From positions 4,712,001 through 4,776,000 of the forward strand of contig NZ_CP012996.1 of NCBI RefSeq assembly GCF_001412655.1: DNA of 64,000 nt. Direction: 5' to 3'. Every line of letters begins with the position of its first letter. Positions within the stretch are counted from its first letter, which is position 1. Of this stretch, positions 1-8,801 are shown in pieces. The DNA comes from Pedobacter sp. PACM 27299. Lineage in GTDB: Bacteria > Bacteroidota > Bacteroidia > Sphingobacteriales > Sphingobacteriaceae. Below the pieces are notes generated by a model, which saw only the letters and a list, made by a program, of their open reading frames with translations, made no database searches and was not told the DNA's origin. Both the position numbers and the translations under genes were made by a program.

Positions 1-1
1 T

Positions 2-136
2 GCAGGTCAGCTCGCCGGACCAGCACTATTAGGATTTATTGCCTACCATTTTTCCCTGACCATTGCACTCACCTTCACAGGAGTATTGCTCTTAAGTGTT
101 GCCCTGGCCTATGCCATCAGGAAACCCAGTGTATAA
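2..136 (+). CDS. MFS transporter, C-terminal fragment
   Basis: This is the 3' end of a gene that begins before the window. The frame opening at base 2 gives about 44 residues and ends at the TAA at 134-136. The fragment is hydrophobic: a Gly/Pro-containing stretch (GQLAGPALLGFIAYHF) leads into one membrane helix (LTIALTFTGVLLLSVALAYA) and a short basic tail. This matches helices 11-12 of a major facilitator superfamily transporter. The position just upstream of a sugar oxidoreductase pair on the same strand suggests sugar or sugar-acid transport, but that is inference from context. The substrate cannot be read from this piece. Confidence 0.6.
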   Translation, partial: AGQLAGPALLGFIAYHFSLTIALTFTGVLLLSVALAYAIRKPSV

Positions 137-209
137 AAGAAAAATAAAGCTTTCAACAGCCCAACAAAGGCAAATGCCCTTGAAAATATAATTAATACCT
201 AATATCAAA

Positions 210-785
210 ATGAAAAGAAGAGAAGCATTGAAGAACGTTGCGCTCCTACTGGGTACTGCGGTTTCTGCAACTACGATGAGCGCGCTGTTCGAGAGTTGCA
301 ACACGCCAGCAAAATTGGCTGATCAGATTCAGTTTTCAGCTGAGGATAAAAAGTTGCTTGCAGATTTTGCGGATATCATCATGCCTCCTACAAAAGATGC
401 TGGCGGCGCAAAAATGGCCGGACTTGGAGATTTTATTCCAATGATGATCACAGACTGCTACCCAGAGAATGAAAGATCAGCATTTTATAAAGGATTATTG
501 GAATTCCGCGAGAAAGCAGTACAGGACTATAAAAAGGATTTTACAGCAATGAGCCTGGCTGAGCAAAACAGCTATCTCGGAAAGATCAGAGAAATGCTGA
601 TTGGCCATATCAACACCACTTCAGAATCCCTGAAAACATTTTTCGTACTCGGACGCGACCTGACACTACTCGGTTATTTCTCCTCTGAAATCGGCTGTAC
701 ACAGGCAAGAGCCTATGTGCAGGTTCCGGGAAGATATGACGGTTCTGCCCCAATGAAACCAGGTCAAAAATCCTGGGCAACATAA
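210..785 (+). CDS. Gluconate 2-dehydrogenase subunit 3 family protein (small subunit of GMC oxidoreductase)
   Basis: The 191-residue product starts with a twin-arginine-type signal (MKRREALKNVALLLGT) and then a Cys (FESCN), so it is probably exported folded by Tat and may be lipidated. The body (FADIIMPPTKDAGGAKMAGL, then a helical region with YKKDFTAM) matches the gluconate 2-dehydrogenase subunit 3 family. In known complexes such as LacC of glucoside 3-dehydrogenase, this subunit escorts the cofactor-bearing large subunit across the membrane. The GMC flavoprotein follows 26 bases downstream, as expected for an obligate pair. The ATG at 210 is favoured because the RR motif follows directly. 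Family assignment is firm; the substrate is unknown. Confidence 0.88.
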   Translation: MKRREALKNVALLLGTAVSATTMSALFESCNTPAKLADQIQFSAEDKKLLADFADIIMPPTKDAGGAKMAGLGDFIPMMITDCYPENERSAFYKGLLEFREKAVQDYKKDFTAMSLAEQNSYLGKIREMLIGHINTTSESLKTFFVLGRDLTLLGYFSSEIGCTQARAYVQVPGRYDGSAPMKPGQKSWAT

Positions 786-811
786 TATATCAAAACAACT
801 AACCACACCTC

Positions 812-2512
812 ATGAATATAAATACAAATTTAAAGGCTGAAAATACTTACGATGCAATTGTAGTAGGCTCAGGGATTAGTGGCGGATGGGCTGCAAAAGA
901 ATTAACGGAGAAGGGACTTCGTGTGCTCATGCTCGAACGCGGGGAAAATATCGAGCACATTAAAGATTACGATACCGCTATGAAGAACCCCTGGGAGTTC
1001 GAACATGCAGGCAGACTAACCGAAGAGCAAAAAAGAACACATCCGGTACAAAAAAGAGACTATCCATATCAGGAAGCAAATGCAAAATGGTGGGTAAACG
1101 ATCTAGAATGCCCTTATACAGAAGACAAAAGGTTTGATTGGTACAGAGGCTATCATGTTGGCGGAAAATCCCTGATGTGGGGCCGACAAAGTTACCGCTT
1201 TGGTGAAGCAAATTTTGAAGACAATGCCAAGGATGGATATGGGGCAGATTGGCCAATCCGATACAATGACCTCGCTCCATGGTATGACTATGCGGAAAAG
1301 TTCGCAGGAATCAGTGGATCAAAAGAGAACTGGCCGCTATGTCCTGATGGAAGTTTCTTGCCTCCAATGGACCTGAACATCGTAGAAAAAACGGTAAAAA
1401 AGAGAATAGAAGATAAATATAATAGGGAACGGATCATGATGATTGGCCGAGTGGCGAACCTGACTGTTCCACATAAAGGAAGAGGCAATTGCCAGTATCG
1501 TGACCTTTGCAGTCGTGGCTGCCCATTTGGTGCATATTTTAGTACCCAGTCTTCCACCCTGCCTGCTGCCGTTGCCACTAATAACCTGACTTTAAGGCCT
1601 TATTCGATTGTCAATCATATTATCTATGATAAAGACACTAAGAAAGCAAAAGGAGTGATGGTGATCGATGCACAAACGCAGGAAACTATGGAATTTTATG
1701 CAAGAATAGTTTTTGTAAATGGTTCAACCCTGGGCTCCACCTTTATCCTGCTCAACTCTACTTCTGAAGCCCATCCAAACGGTCTGGGAAATGGCAGCGG
1801 ACAGCTTGGTCACAACCTGATGGACCATCATTTCAGATGCGGGGCCTCAGGAGAAGCAGCCGGATTTGAAAACACCTATACTTATGGACGCAGGGCAAAC
1901 GGAATCTATATCCCCCGCTATCAAAATGTAGGTAAGGACAAGAGAGATTACTTGCGTGGATTTGGGTATCAGGGAGGAGCAAATCGGGACAATTGGCAAA
2001 ATGATGTCGCAGAATTATCATTTGGAACAGACCTGAAGCAAAAATTAACCAGCCCCGGCAACTGGTCTATTGGTCTGAGTGGCTTTGGAGAGATGTTACC
2101 TTACTATGAAAACAAAGTATACATCGATCATTCCAAAAAAGACAAATGGGGACAGCCAGTATTGGCCATCGACTGCGAATACAAGGAGAACGAGAAAAAG
2201 ATGCGCAAAGATATGATCAATGATGCAGCAGAAATGCTGGAGGCCTCAGGCATGAAAAACGTGCGTACCTTTGATGACGAGTGCTATCCAGGTATGGCTA
2301 TCCATGAAATGGGAACAGCAAGAATGGGTAAGGACCCTAAAACTTCTGTGCTAAATAAATGGAACCAGATGCATGAGGTGAGCAATGTATTTGTAACCGA
2401 TGGTTCCTGCATGCCATCTATCGCGAGCCAAAACCCTTCCTTAACATTTATGGCACTAACCGCCAGAGCATGTGATTATGCAGTGAAGGAAATGAAAAAC
2501 AATAATTTATAA
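812..2512 (+). CDS. GMC family oxidoreductase, FAD-dependent (gluconate/glucoside dehydrogenase-type large subunit)
   Basis: This 566-residue flavoprotein has the FAD dinucleotide fold at residues 15-30 (VVGSGISGGW, G19/G21/G24). A GMC C-terminal domain carries the catalytic pair His498 (AIHEMGTARMG) and Asn541 (SQNPSLTF). A Cys-rich segment at 227-237 (CQYRDLCSRGC; C227, C233, C237) is typical of membrane-linked sugar dehydrogenases of this family, where such cysteines can hold an Fe-S cluster. It has no signal of its own, so it presumably travels with the Tat-tagged small subunit. In Bacteroidota, GMC plus subunit-3 genes beside a sugar isomerase are linked to 3-keto-glycoside metabolism. 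A role as glucoside 3-dehydrogenase is a reasonable inference; gluconate or sorbosone-type dehydrogenases are alternatives. Confidence 0.88.
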   Translation: MNINTNLKAENTYDAIVVGSGISGGWAAKELTEKGLRVLMLERGENIEHIKDYDTAMKNPWEFEHAGRLTEEQKRTHPVQKRDYPYQEANAKWWVNDLECPYTEDKRFDWYRGYHVGGKSLMWGRQSYRFGEANFEDNAKDGYGADWPIRYNDLAPWYDYAEKFAGISGSKENWPLCPDGSFLPPMDLNIVEKTVKKRIEDKYNRERIMMIGRVANLTVPHKGRGNCQYRDLCSRGCPFGAYFSTQSSTLPAAVATNNLTLRPYSIVNHIIYDKDTKKAKGVMVIDAQTQETMEFYARIVFVNGSTLGSTFILLNSTSEAHPNGLGNGSGQLGHNLMDHHFRCGASGEAAGFENTYTYGRRANGIYIPRYQNVGKDKRDYLRGFGYQGGANRDNWQNDVAELSFGTDLKQKLTSPGNWSIGLSGFGEMLPYYENKVYIDHSKKDKWGQPVLAIDCEYKENEKKMRKDMINDAAEMLEASGMKNVRTFDDECYPGMAIHEMGTARMGKDPKTSVLNKWNQMHEVSNVFVTDGSCMPSIASQNPSLTFMALTARACDYAVKEMKNNNL

Positions 2513-2616
2513 ACCAACAGAAAGGAACGCAGCACATGAACAGACAAATTCATCAATGCTGCAGTAAATCAGCAAAATAACTAGCCAAAGGCTGATAAGA
2601 AATTTTGGTTAGGATC

Positions 2617-2663
2617 AAGGGGGCCGGGGCTAAATGTTGATTGTTGTGTACCCGGTACCCCTT
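2617..2663 (+). terminator. GC-rich intergenic hairpin before the isomerase gene
   Basis: AAGGGG (2617-2622) pairs with CCCCTT (2658-2663), and CCGGG (2624-2628) pairs with CCCGG (2651-2655). The loop is about 22 bases, with small bulges. This is exceptionally GC-rich for these spacers and ends 25 bases before the next start codon. It has no strong T-run, so it could be an mRNA-stability or translation-control leader rather than a true terminator. Confidence 0.45.
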
Positions 2664-2688
2664 CCTATTTAAAACTTAAAAAAACTAT

Positions 2689-3564
2689 ATGTTTAAATCA
2701 CAGAAAAATCGATTAGGAGTACTGCTCGCTGGGATCCTGCTCTTCACAGCGGCATTGACCGCAAACGCTCAAAAGAAAAAAGATGTAGGCCTACAACTGT
2801 ATTCTCTTCGTGAACTCCTGCCCAAAGATGTTAAGGGAACTTTGCAAAAGGTTGCACAAGCCGGCTACACTCAGGTGGAGCTTTATGGTTTTAATATCAA
2901 GAACCAGTTCTGGGGATTGAAACCAATAGAAATCAAAAAAATACTTGAAGAATACCAGCTCAAACCCATCAGTGGGCATTTTAATATGACGCCATACTTT
3001 GAGGATGGAAACACCGCTGAACTTAAAGCCGCAATTGATGCCGCTAAAATTCTAGGGCTAAAATATGTCACCATTCCATGGATAGAGCCAAATAGAAGAA
3101 ATAGTGCCGAAGATTATAAAACCATCGCTAAAAGACTGAACTATGCAGGTCAGCTGTGCAAAAATGCCGGACTAAAACTGGCTTACCACAACCATGATTT
3201 TGAGTTTATCAAATACGGTAATGAAACTGGGTGGGATATCCTCCTGAAAAACACCGATAAAAAGCTAGTTAATTTTGAACTCGATATCTATTGGGTGATC
3301 CGTTCAGGCCTTCAGCCTTCCGATCTTTTTAAAGCCAATCCTGGCAGATATGTGATGTGGCATATTAAAGACATGGACAAAGCGGATCATACCTTAAATG
3401 CGGAAGTGGGTTCGGGAACTATCGATTACAAGGCTATTTTCAAACAGGCAAAGCTTTCCGGAATGAAATATTTTTTTGTAGAACACGAGTCGAATTATAA
3501 GCCGGATATGATCGGTTCCATCACTCAAAGCTGCAATTATATTAAAGAGCAGATTCTAAAATAA
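2689..3564 (+). CDS. Secreted sugar phosphate isomerase/epimerase-like TIM-barrel protein
   Basis: The 291-residue protein has an N-terminal signal peptide (hydrophobic VLLAGILLFTAALTANA, cleavage near residue 27) and a xylose isomerase-like (AP endonuclease 2 superfamily) TIM barrel. Metal-site motifs are visible: YHNHDFEF, the acidic FELDIYWV, HIKDMDK and the late VEHES. A secreted copy is common in Bacteroidota next to GMC/subunit-3 oxidoreductases. There these proteins are thought to isomerise, epimerise or eliminate on sugars or keto-sugars rather than on phosphorylated sugars, because they act outside the cytoplasm. It is the last gene of the plus-strand group and is followed at once by a strong terminator. 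The exact reaction cannot be assigned. Confidence 0.85.
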   Translation: MFKSQKNRLGVLLAGILLFTAALTANAQKKKDVGLQLYSLRELLPKDVKGTLQKVAQAGYTQVELYGFNIKNQFWGLKPIEIKKILEEYQLKPISGHFNMTPYFEDGNTAELKAAIDAAKILGLKYVTIPWIEPNRRNSAEDYKTIAKRLNYAGQLCKNAGLKLAYHNHDFEFIKYGNETGWDILLKNTDKKLVNFELDIYWVIRSGLQPSDLFKANPGRYVMWHIKDMDKADHTLNAEVGSGTIDYKAIFKQAKLSGMKYFFVEHESNYKPDMIGSITQSCNYIKEQILK

Positions 3565-3572
3565 TCGCAAAA

Positions 3573-3609
3573 AAACAGACGATGCTGGTGTTTCTAACAT
3601 CGTCTGTTT
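3573..3609. terminator. Strong hairpin terminator after the isomerase gene
   Basis: A perfect 12-bp stem (AAACAGACGATG at 3573-3584 with CATCGTCTGTTT at 3598-3609) encloses a 13-base loop. It begins 8 bases after the stop codon. T-rich sequence follows on the plus strand and A-rich sequence precedes, so it could work in both directions and also serve the convergent lipoprotein gene ending at 3632. Confidence 0.8.
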
Positions 3610-3631
3610 CTTAAAAAAGCCTTCCCTAAGG

Positions 3632-4456
3632 TTATTTGATTAAATAAATTCCTGTAGCATAGCTGAATAAATAGTTCTGCCCCTTTAGCTGAATGACCTT
3701 GGGTAAAGTCATATCGTCACATTTAAACTTATACTGACCAACCTGATAATAGGCCAGATAAACAGGAGAAGCCATCCTTCCATTTTTCCAGCGAATCAAT
3801 ACGTCCTCATCGAAGCGCCTCGCCTCAACCGGTAGTTTAACAAAATCATTCTTATAGCGTTCCTCCTGCCTGACGAGTAAAACATTGTTCCTGATTTCAA
3901 AAACATCACACCTTTCTCTGTTCACAATCTGATACTCACAGGGCTTCAATCCATAGGGCTGCAGTAATTTAACTTCATAGTCATCCAGCATTTTAAACTT
4001 TACACTGTCGGCAAACCGGGAACCCAACACCTCAGACCTTTTATCAATACTGTCTTTAAAAACTACTGTTTTAAATGGCCCATGCTTTTTATAGTCTGGA
4101 TACTCATATTTTTCCTGATTGAAGTATAGGTTTCCTAACTGATCCAGGTAAAATGGTAATTTCCAATCAAAATACTGCTCAATGAGCAGCTTTCCAGAAA
4201 TGTCTATAATTTTAAAAGGGAGATCGCTATTGCCCGGCTTCAATAATATCCTGTCGTCCTTTAGGAAAGCCAATTCAGAAAGGTGATCAGTGCCTGCAAT
4301 CTGTTTAAACTTAGCGCTGTCTTTTAAAAGATCAGCCAGCAAAGGCACTTCAGGATGGGTATCCTTTTTAGGAAAAGGATTACATCCGGCAAGAAATACT
4401 ATTGAAAATAATAAACTAAGGGGTAACAGCAGCAATACTATCGGGACTTTTCTCAT
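3632..4456 (-). CDS. Hypothetical lipoprotein
   Basis: A 274-residue protein of no family I recognise. The ATG at 4456 is chosen over a start 13 codons upstream because it gives a normal lipoprotein signal: MRK, a long Leu/Ile-rich core, then lipobox LAGC with the modified Cys near residue 25. The mature part is rich in Lys, Tyr and Asp and lacks obvious catalytic motifs. Stretches such as LAFLKDDRILLKPGNS and IIDISGKLLIEQYFDWKLP suggest beta-strand repeats like those of a propeller, but this is only an impression. It is separated from the peptidase operon upstream by about 200 bases holding a terminator hairpin, so it is probably its own transcription unit. Confidence 0.72.
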   Translation of the reverse strand: MRKVPIVLLLLPLSLLFSIVFLAGCNPFPKKDTHPEVPLLADLLKDSAKFKQIAGTDHLSELAFLKDDRILLKPGNSDLPFKIIDISGKLLIEQYFDWKLPFYLDQLGNLYFNQEKYEYPDYKKHGPFKTVVFKDSIDKRSEVLGSRFADSVKFKMLDDYEVKLLQPYGLKPCEYQIVNRERCDVFEIRNNVLLVRQEERYKNDFVKLPVEARRFDEDVLIRWKNGRMASPVYLAYYQVGQYKFKCDDMTLPKVIQLKGQNYLFSYATGIYLIK

Positions 4457-4609
4457 TTTATGATCTATTAAAGAACCCTGACAGGAGCCAATCATTCTTT
4501 TCTAACACCTAAAGTACGATCAATCTTGTAATAACTGGCCAGAATTGGAAATTTACAGATTAGATGATGTACAGATTTGATGTCGATCCCCTGGAATTAC
4601 TTAACAATA

Positions 4610-4645
4610 ACCTTCCGTTGCATGGACTTCAATACAACGGAAGGT
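4610..4645 (-). terminator. Terminator hairpin of the SusCD-peptidase operon
   Basis: A perfect 11-bp inverted repeat (ACCTTCCGTTG at 4610-4620 and CAACGGAAGGT at 4635-4645, 14-base loop) lies 11 bases past the stop codon at 4656 on the minus strand. The minus-strand sequence after it is T-rich. It is the expected end of the operon that starts at 12617. Confidence 0.7.
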
Positions 4646-4655
4646 ATAGCTTATA

Positions 4656-5858
4656 TTATAAAGCAGGATTTTGTGTGTAATCGCTCCAGAGCTGATCTAC
4701 ATTTTTACCTGTTTCTAATTGCCAGAAAGCACCATTGTTATAGGTACCTGTGCGTGCTGCGGTATTCAATTTAACCATGAGTCCAGGGTTTCTGATTTCC
4801 AGCCAAACAAAGAAACGTGCAGTGATTCTATAAGCATCCGTATAGTTTTGTCCGGCTTGATAATTAGGCAAACTCCATTTAGCAGTAGCATTGCTGAGGC
4901 CAATACGGTTGCGTTCATAATCTGCTAAACCTTCAGTAACCCATCCTGGTGCACCACCAGAATAAGCCTGCACGATGTGCATCATCTCATGAGTGGCTAC
5001 ATCTAAATCCAAAGGATTAGCTTTAAAATAAGCAGGGTCATAACGCACTACGCCACCTCCATAGGTTGCAGCAACGCCTTTATAATCAGGATCCATAATA
5101 AAGGTAATACTGGTCAACGCATTTGGATTATAGGTATCCACGGATTTACCATAGTTCTTTTTGAAAGCATCAATCAGTCCTGCTTTCACCGATGGCAGGA
5201 CATCGGTATTGCGGTCTACATAAGTAAGCGTATATTTACCTTCTTTGATTGTTTCTACGGTCGCTGATGCTGGAGTTACGGTTTGTTCTTTTTCTGGAAC
5301 CTCCAATAAGCGCCACTCTGCAAGTTGAAACAAAACGTTTGCACCTGTTCTGTTTTGCGAAGTCCCGCTAACATTCAAACGGTAATGCTTATAACCTTTC
5401 GTATTTTTAAAGTTAAAACGCTTCGTCTGCGTTCTAAAACCAAAAGCTTCATATTGTCTGGTATCCAGTTGAACCCAGTTTGTGCCATCATTTGACGCCG
5501 TTATTTTCCAGTCGCGGGGATCTCTTTCCTGAGCATCATCTCCAGAAGTAAGCGTATATGCAGCAATCACTTGTTCTTTTGGAAAAGACAGCTGCATATA
5601 GGAAGCAGCATCAAAAGAATAAGTCAGGAATTTCGTCGTAGTGATATTGTCTACTAACTTCGAAGAACCTTCTTTTCCATTCGCACCTGATGTATTCTCA
5701 GTGCTTACCGTAATTGTACCTGATGCCGTCACATCCTGCTCTTTAGTTGTTGTGATTGGATCTACGGTGTTATGATTTGATGTCGTTCCTTTATTACAGG
5801 AAGAATGCGCAACCAGCACGCAAAAAAGGGGCGCCATAAGGCATGAAAATTTCAACAT
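4656..5858 (-). CDS. Lipoprotein with discoidin-like domain and basic secretory protein (BSP) family metallopeptidase domain
   Basis: This 400-residue protein starts with a lipoprotein signal (lipobox HSSC near residue 21). An F5/8 type C/discoidin-like beta-sandwich follows at about residues 55-185 (SGDDAQERDPRDWKITASND, RFNFKNTKGYKHYRL). The C-terminal region (about 205-395) matches the plant basic secretory protein family. Its zinc site is HEMMH (His290, Glu291, His294) followed by the typical APGWVTEGLADYERN. It is predicted to be a surface peptidase with a binding module. It is the last gene of the SusCD operon, and its discoidin-like domain is clearly related to the whole of the operon's first gene product (12054-12617). 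The substrate is not readable; glycoprotein or peptide processing is inferred. Confidence 0.85.
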   Translation of the reverse strand: MLKFSCLMAPLFCVLVAHSSCNKGTTSNHNTVDPITTTKEQDVTASGTITVSTENTSGANGKEGSSKLVDNITTTKFLTYSFDAASYMQLSFPKEQVIAAYTLTSGDDAQERDPRDWKITASNDGTNWVQLDTRQYEAFGFRTQTKRFNFKNTKGYKHYRLNVSGTSQNRTGANVLFQLAEWRLLEVPEKEQTVTPASATVETIKEGKYTLTYVDRNTDVLPSVKAGLIDAFKKNYGKSVDTYNPNALTSITFIMDPDYKGVAATYGGGVVRYDPAYFKANPLDLDVATHEMMHIVQAYSGGAPGWVTEGLADYERNRIGLSNATAKWSLPNYQAGQNYTDAYRITARFFVWLEIRNPGLMVKLNTAARTGTYNNGAFWQLETGKNVDQLWSDYTQNPAL

Positions 5859-5926
5859 ATCAATTAGTTTATTTGTGTGTGTTTATCGCATAGAAAAAGC
5901 AACCTTAACAAGATTGCCTTCGTTTA

Positions 5927-6898
5927 TTAATAGGTAATACCTGGAAAATCGATTTTAGCCTTTACCAATTGCGCCTTCCAATCATTTCCTTTTTCATCTT
6001 TATCTCCAAATGCAATCAAAGCCTGGTTTTCAAGATTAGCTCCTGCAGCACCGCTCCAGAAATGGATAAACTCACCGAAGTTCATTCTACGGTCGTACTC
6101 CATATATTGTTTCCCGTTAACAACGATCTGATGTTTTGGAAAATGCTCCGCTAACTTGCTGAAAAAGCCATTCAGCACGCGTGTTTTACCAAACTGATCA
6201 TAGATGGGGAAGAACCAGTCTTTAAACCATTTTGTTCCGGCTCTAGGATAAGTATCAGTAGTGTTAATCATCAGGTTATACCAGCGTTTGGCATCATCAG
6301 TTCTGTTCAAGCCCAGATACACATCATATTGATAGATTTCCATCCATTTACTATCATGCCAGATGTCCCATGCTGGTGAACCTTTCACCCCTTTTACAGC
6401 ACCTTCAACAATATGTCCGATCTCATGCGTAGAAATGTCAATGTCATTCTCTTTACCCGACATCCATGCATTGAAATCCCCAGAACCGCAATCGGTCACA
6501 TTGCGATAATCATGACTGGCATCCATATAAGTGGAAGGATGACCACCGCCATATTTTCCTGCATGATAAATCACAAACAAACGACCATCATCACCAAAAT
6601 TCCCATAAGTCTTTTTGGTATAATCCCAGGCCTCAGCCATGTATTGAAATGGCCAGGTAATCGTTCCTTTCACATCGCCATCATAGTACACCGCCACATT
6701 GCTATCATAATACACCCGGTTTACAACCTGAACATGATCAAACCAATGTTCTTTCCATGTTTTAGGTGGTGCACCTGGCGGATCCTGAGCTTCTGCAATT
6801 GGAGGGGCTGGTGGGATGGGTTTTATGATTTCTTTTTTGGAATTACATCCAACACTTAAACCGGCTAAAAAAATTACTGTATACACGCTATTCTTCAT
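5927..6898 (-). CDS. Lipoprotein with HExxH (HEIGH) zinc-metallopeptidase motif
   Basis: The product is 323 residues using the ATG at 6898. The longer reading frame, which begins 26 codons upstream, runs into the end of susD and lacks a leading signal. The chosen start gives a lipoprotein signal (lipobox SVGC). A Pro-rich linker (KPIPPAPPIAEAQDPPGAPP) precedes the catalytic part. The zinc motif is STHEIGHIVEG (His158, Glu159, His162), with conserved-looking aromatics around it (DIWHDSKWMEIYQYDVY, MNFGEFIHFWSGAAG). I cannot name the family with certainty or identify the third zinc ligand. It lies between SusD and the BSP-type peptidase, 71 bases after susD, and is presumably co-expressed with both. 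It probably acts on the outer-membrane surface. Confidence 0.8.
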   Translation of the reverse strand: MKNSVYTVIFLAGLSVGCNSKKEIIKPIPPAPPIAEAQDPPGAPPKTWKEHWFDHVQVVNRVYYDSNVAVYYDGDVKGTITWPFQYMAEAWDYTKKTYGNFGDDGRLFVIYHAGKYGGGHPSTYMDASHDYRNVTDCGSGDFNAWMSGKENDIDISTHEIGHIVEGAVKGVKGSPAWDIWHDSKWMEIYQYDVYLGLNRTDDAKRWYNLMINTTDTYPRAGTKWFKDWFFPIYDQFGKTRVLNGFFSKLAEHFPKHQIVVNGKQYMEYDRRMNFGEFIHFWSGAAGANLENQALIAFGDKDEKGNDWKAQLVKAKIDFPGITY

Positions 6899-6969
6899 AA
6901 AATTTAATTTAACAGGCAATAAATAACACCGGACGATCATGCCCCGCCCGATGTTAATACTGCCTTCAT

Positions 6970-8796
6970 TTACCAACCTGTGTTTTGTACAATTTGGGGT
7001 ACTTTCTGTATTTCACCATTTGGGATAGGCCACAAATAATGTCTTTTTTGGAATACTCTGTTTTCAGTGGTCACCACAGTATAGAATGCCGGGCTATCCT
7101 TCGTGATGTCTAATCCACGAATAATATTATCGGTAGTTTCTGCAATTTTCCATTCTCTGGTATAGAAATAACGATCCAGTTCAAAAGCAAGCTCTACCCT
7201 TCTTTCCTTACCGATCGCAGCTCTCATATCAGTTGGAACAGGTAGTCCACCAGTACCGTATACAGGGATACCTGCACGTTCACGAATCCTGTTCAGATAA
7301 AGTAACAGGTCAGGATTTGTAGGGTCTGACTCCTGCAAGGCCTCTGCATAATCCAGATAAATTTCTGCCAAACGAATCACTGAGAATAAAGTACGACTGC
7401 TCGTCCATCCTGCCACTGTCAGGTGTTTTCTTGAAGTATAGCCTGTTTTGGTATAATCGGAATTCGCAATACCAGCTTTACCAGCATTTCCGGTATTGGT
7501 GAAATTAGTAATGATATTAGATTGCGGATTAATCCATTTACGACCTGTATACGTGATATTCGCATAAAAACGCGGTTCACGGTTCACATACATATTGCTG
7601 ATCAAACGAACCGCATTCTGGTCATTCGGATCTGGTGCCTGATAGTCAGAGAAACCAGTAGCCTTATAACTTGGATCGCTGTTAATAGACAATCCATTTA
7701 CAGTAAAAAATGCATCCACCATTTGCTGAGAAACAGACAGGAATGAGCCACCTTTATCACCTCCGGAAGCCCCATTATGATTTGGCGCTAATGAATATTG
7801 ATAATTGGTCACATCTCCTGCTCTTCCAAAGATCATTTCAGAATTCCAGCCATTCAAGACTACATCTCTACTAGCCAGGAAAGCCCTGTTGAATGCCGTA
7901 TTTGGAACTCCGGTTGGCGTGCTGCTGACCGAATATAAACTGTAACCTGAGTAATTCGCATTGTTTAAGAATTCTCTGGCAGCAGTAGCCAGTCTTGTCC
8001 ATTTCGCAGGACTGCTGGTTTGATTGATCAATTGTTTACCATCTTGATTTTTAAGATTGGCATAGTCAGCATTGCCATTAAACAAAGGTCTTGCTGCACT
8101 AAGCAATGCTTTTATTTTATAAGCCTGGGCAACTGATCCATTTACATGTCCATAATCTTCAGATGATTGAGGGATAGGTGGAAGCCCAGCAGTTGCCGCA
8201 TCCAGCTCAGCTACAATATAGTCGATACATTCATCAAATGAATTACGAGGTTTACTGATTGCAGCCAATGGCGCATCAGAAGGTATCGGTTCGTTGCCTA
8301 ATAAAACAACCGGACCGTATATACGGACTAAATGATAGTAATAAATCGCCCTTAACGCTCTCGCCTCGTTGAAATAACGACCCACAAAATCAATTCCACC
8401 AAGGTTACAGTCTGTACATCTGTTTACATTCGCCATGAAAGTACTGGCTGCCTGTATCCCTTTGTAGAAATTCTGCCAGTGGTAATTCACTTCACCTCTT
8501 GTGGCATCCCATGCACCGGTATTTACGTTTTCAGAGAAATTGGCCAGTGTATAATCCGCTTCATCAGAAGCGGCCGTCCATGGACCAATATTACCTGTCT
8601 GACTTGGGAAACGATCCTGATTCTGACTTGGCAAAGTCGAATACACATTTGCCAGGGCCTGCTCTACAGTCGCTTTCTTTTCAAAAGCCTGCGTAAAAGT
8701 CAATCGGTCATCAGGTACCTGGTCTAAAAATTTTTTACAACCGTAATTTCCGGCAATTAGCAGAAAGGCTGTTGTATATATAAATATTCTTTTCAT
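6970..8796 (-). CDS. SusD-like (RagB/SusD) outer-membrane substrate-binding lipoprotein
   Basis: A 608-residue SusD homologue with lipobox NYGC and the typical start of the mature protein (CKKFLDQVPDDRLTF). The TPR-like helices carry the usual RYFNEARALRAIYYYHLVRIYGPV block. The conserved end is RRVELAFELDRYFYTREW and the final PNGEIQKVPQIVQNTGW. It caps the partner SusC barrel and delivers substrate to it. It lies 5 bases downstream of susC. The length is normal for the family. Because the partner enzymes are peptidases rather than glycosidases, the cargo may be a glycopeptide or peptide; that is inference. Confidence 0.95.
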   Translation of the reverse strand: MKRIFIYTTAFLLIAGNYGCKKFLDQVPDDRLTFTQAFEKKATVEQALANVYSTLPSQNQDRFPSQTGNIGPWTAASDEADYTLANFSENVNTGAWDATRGEVNYHWQNFYKGIQAASTFMANVNRCTDCNLGGIDFVGRYFNEARALRAIYYYHLVRIYGPVVLLGNEPIPSDAPLAAISKPRNSFDECIDYIVAELDAATAGLPPIPQSSEDYGHVNGSVAQAYKIKALLSAARPLFNGNADYANLKNQDGKQLINQTSSPAKWTRLATAAREFLNNANYSGYSLYSVSSTPTGVPNTAFNRAFLASRDVVLNGWNSEMIFGRAGDVTNYQYSLAPNHNGASGGDKGGSFLSVSQQMVDAFFTVNGLSINSDPSYKATGFSDYQAPDPNDQNAVRLISNMYVNREPRFYANITYTGRKWINPQSNIITNFTNTGNAGKAGIANSDYTKTGYTSRKHLTVAGWTSSRTLFSVIRLAEIYLDYAEALQESDPTNPDLLLYLNRIRERAGIPVYGTGGLPVPTDMRAAIGKERRVELAFELDRYFYTREWKIAETTDNIIRGLDITKDSPAFYTVVTTENRVFQKRHYLWPIPNGEIQKVPQIVQNTGW

Positions 8797-8801
8797 TATG
8801 T

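Noticed and set aside
978..2021. Minus-strand frames within the GMC oxidoreductase gene
   Set aside because: The translations lack any motif and lie wholly under a well-supported gene; they are shadow frames.
4577..4774. Short plus-strand frame at the end of the peptidase operon
   Set aside because: It spans a terminator hairpin and the 3' end of the BSP peptidase gene; composition is not protein-like.
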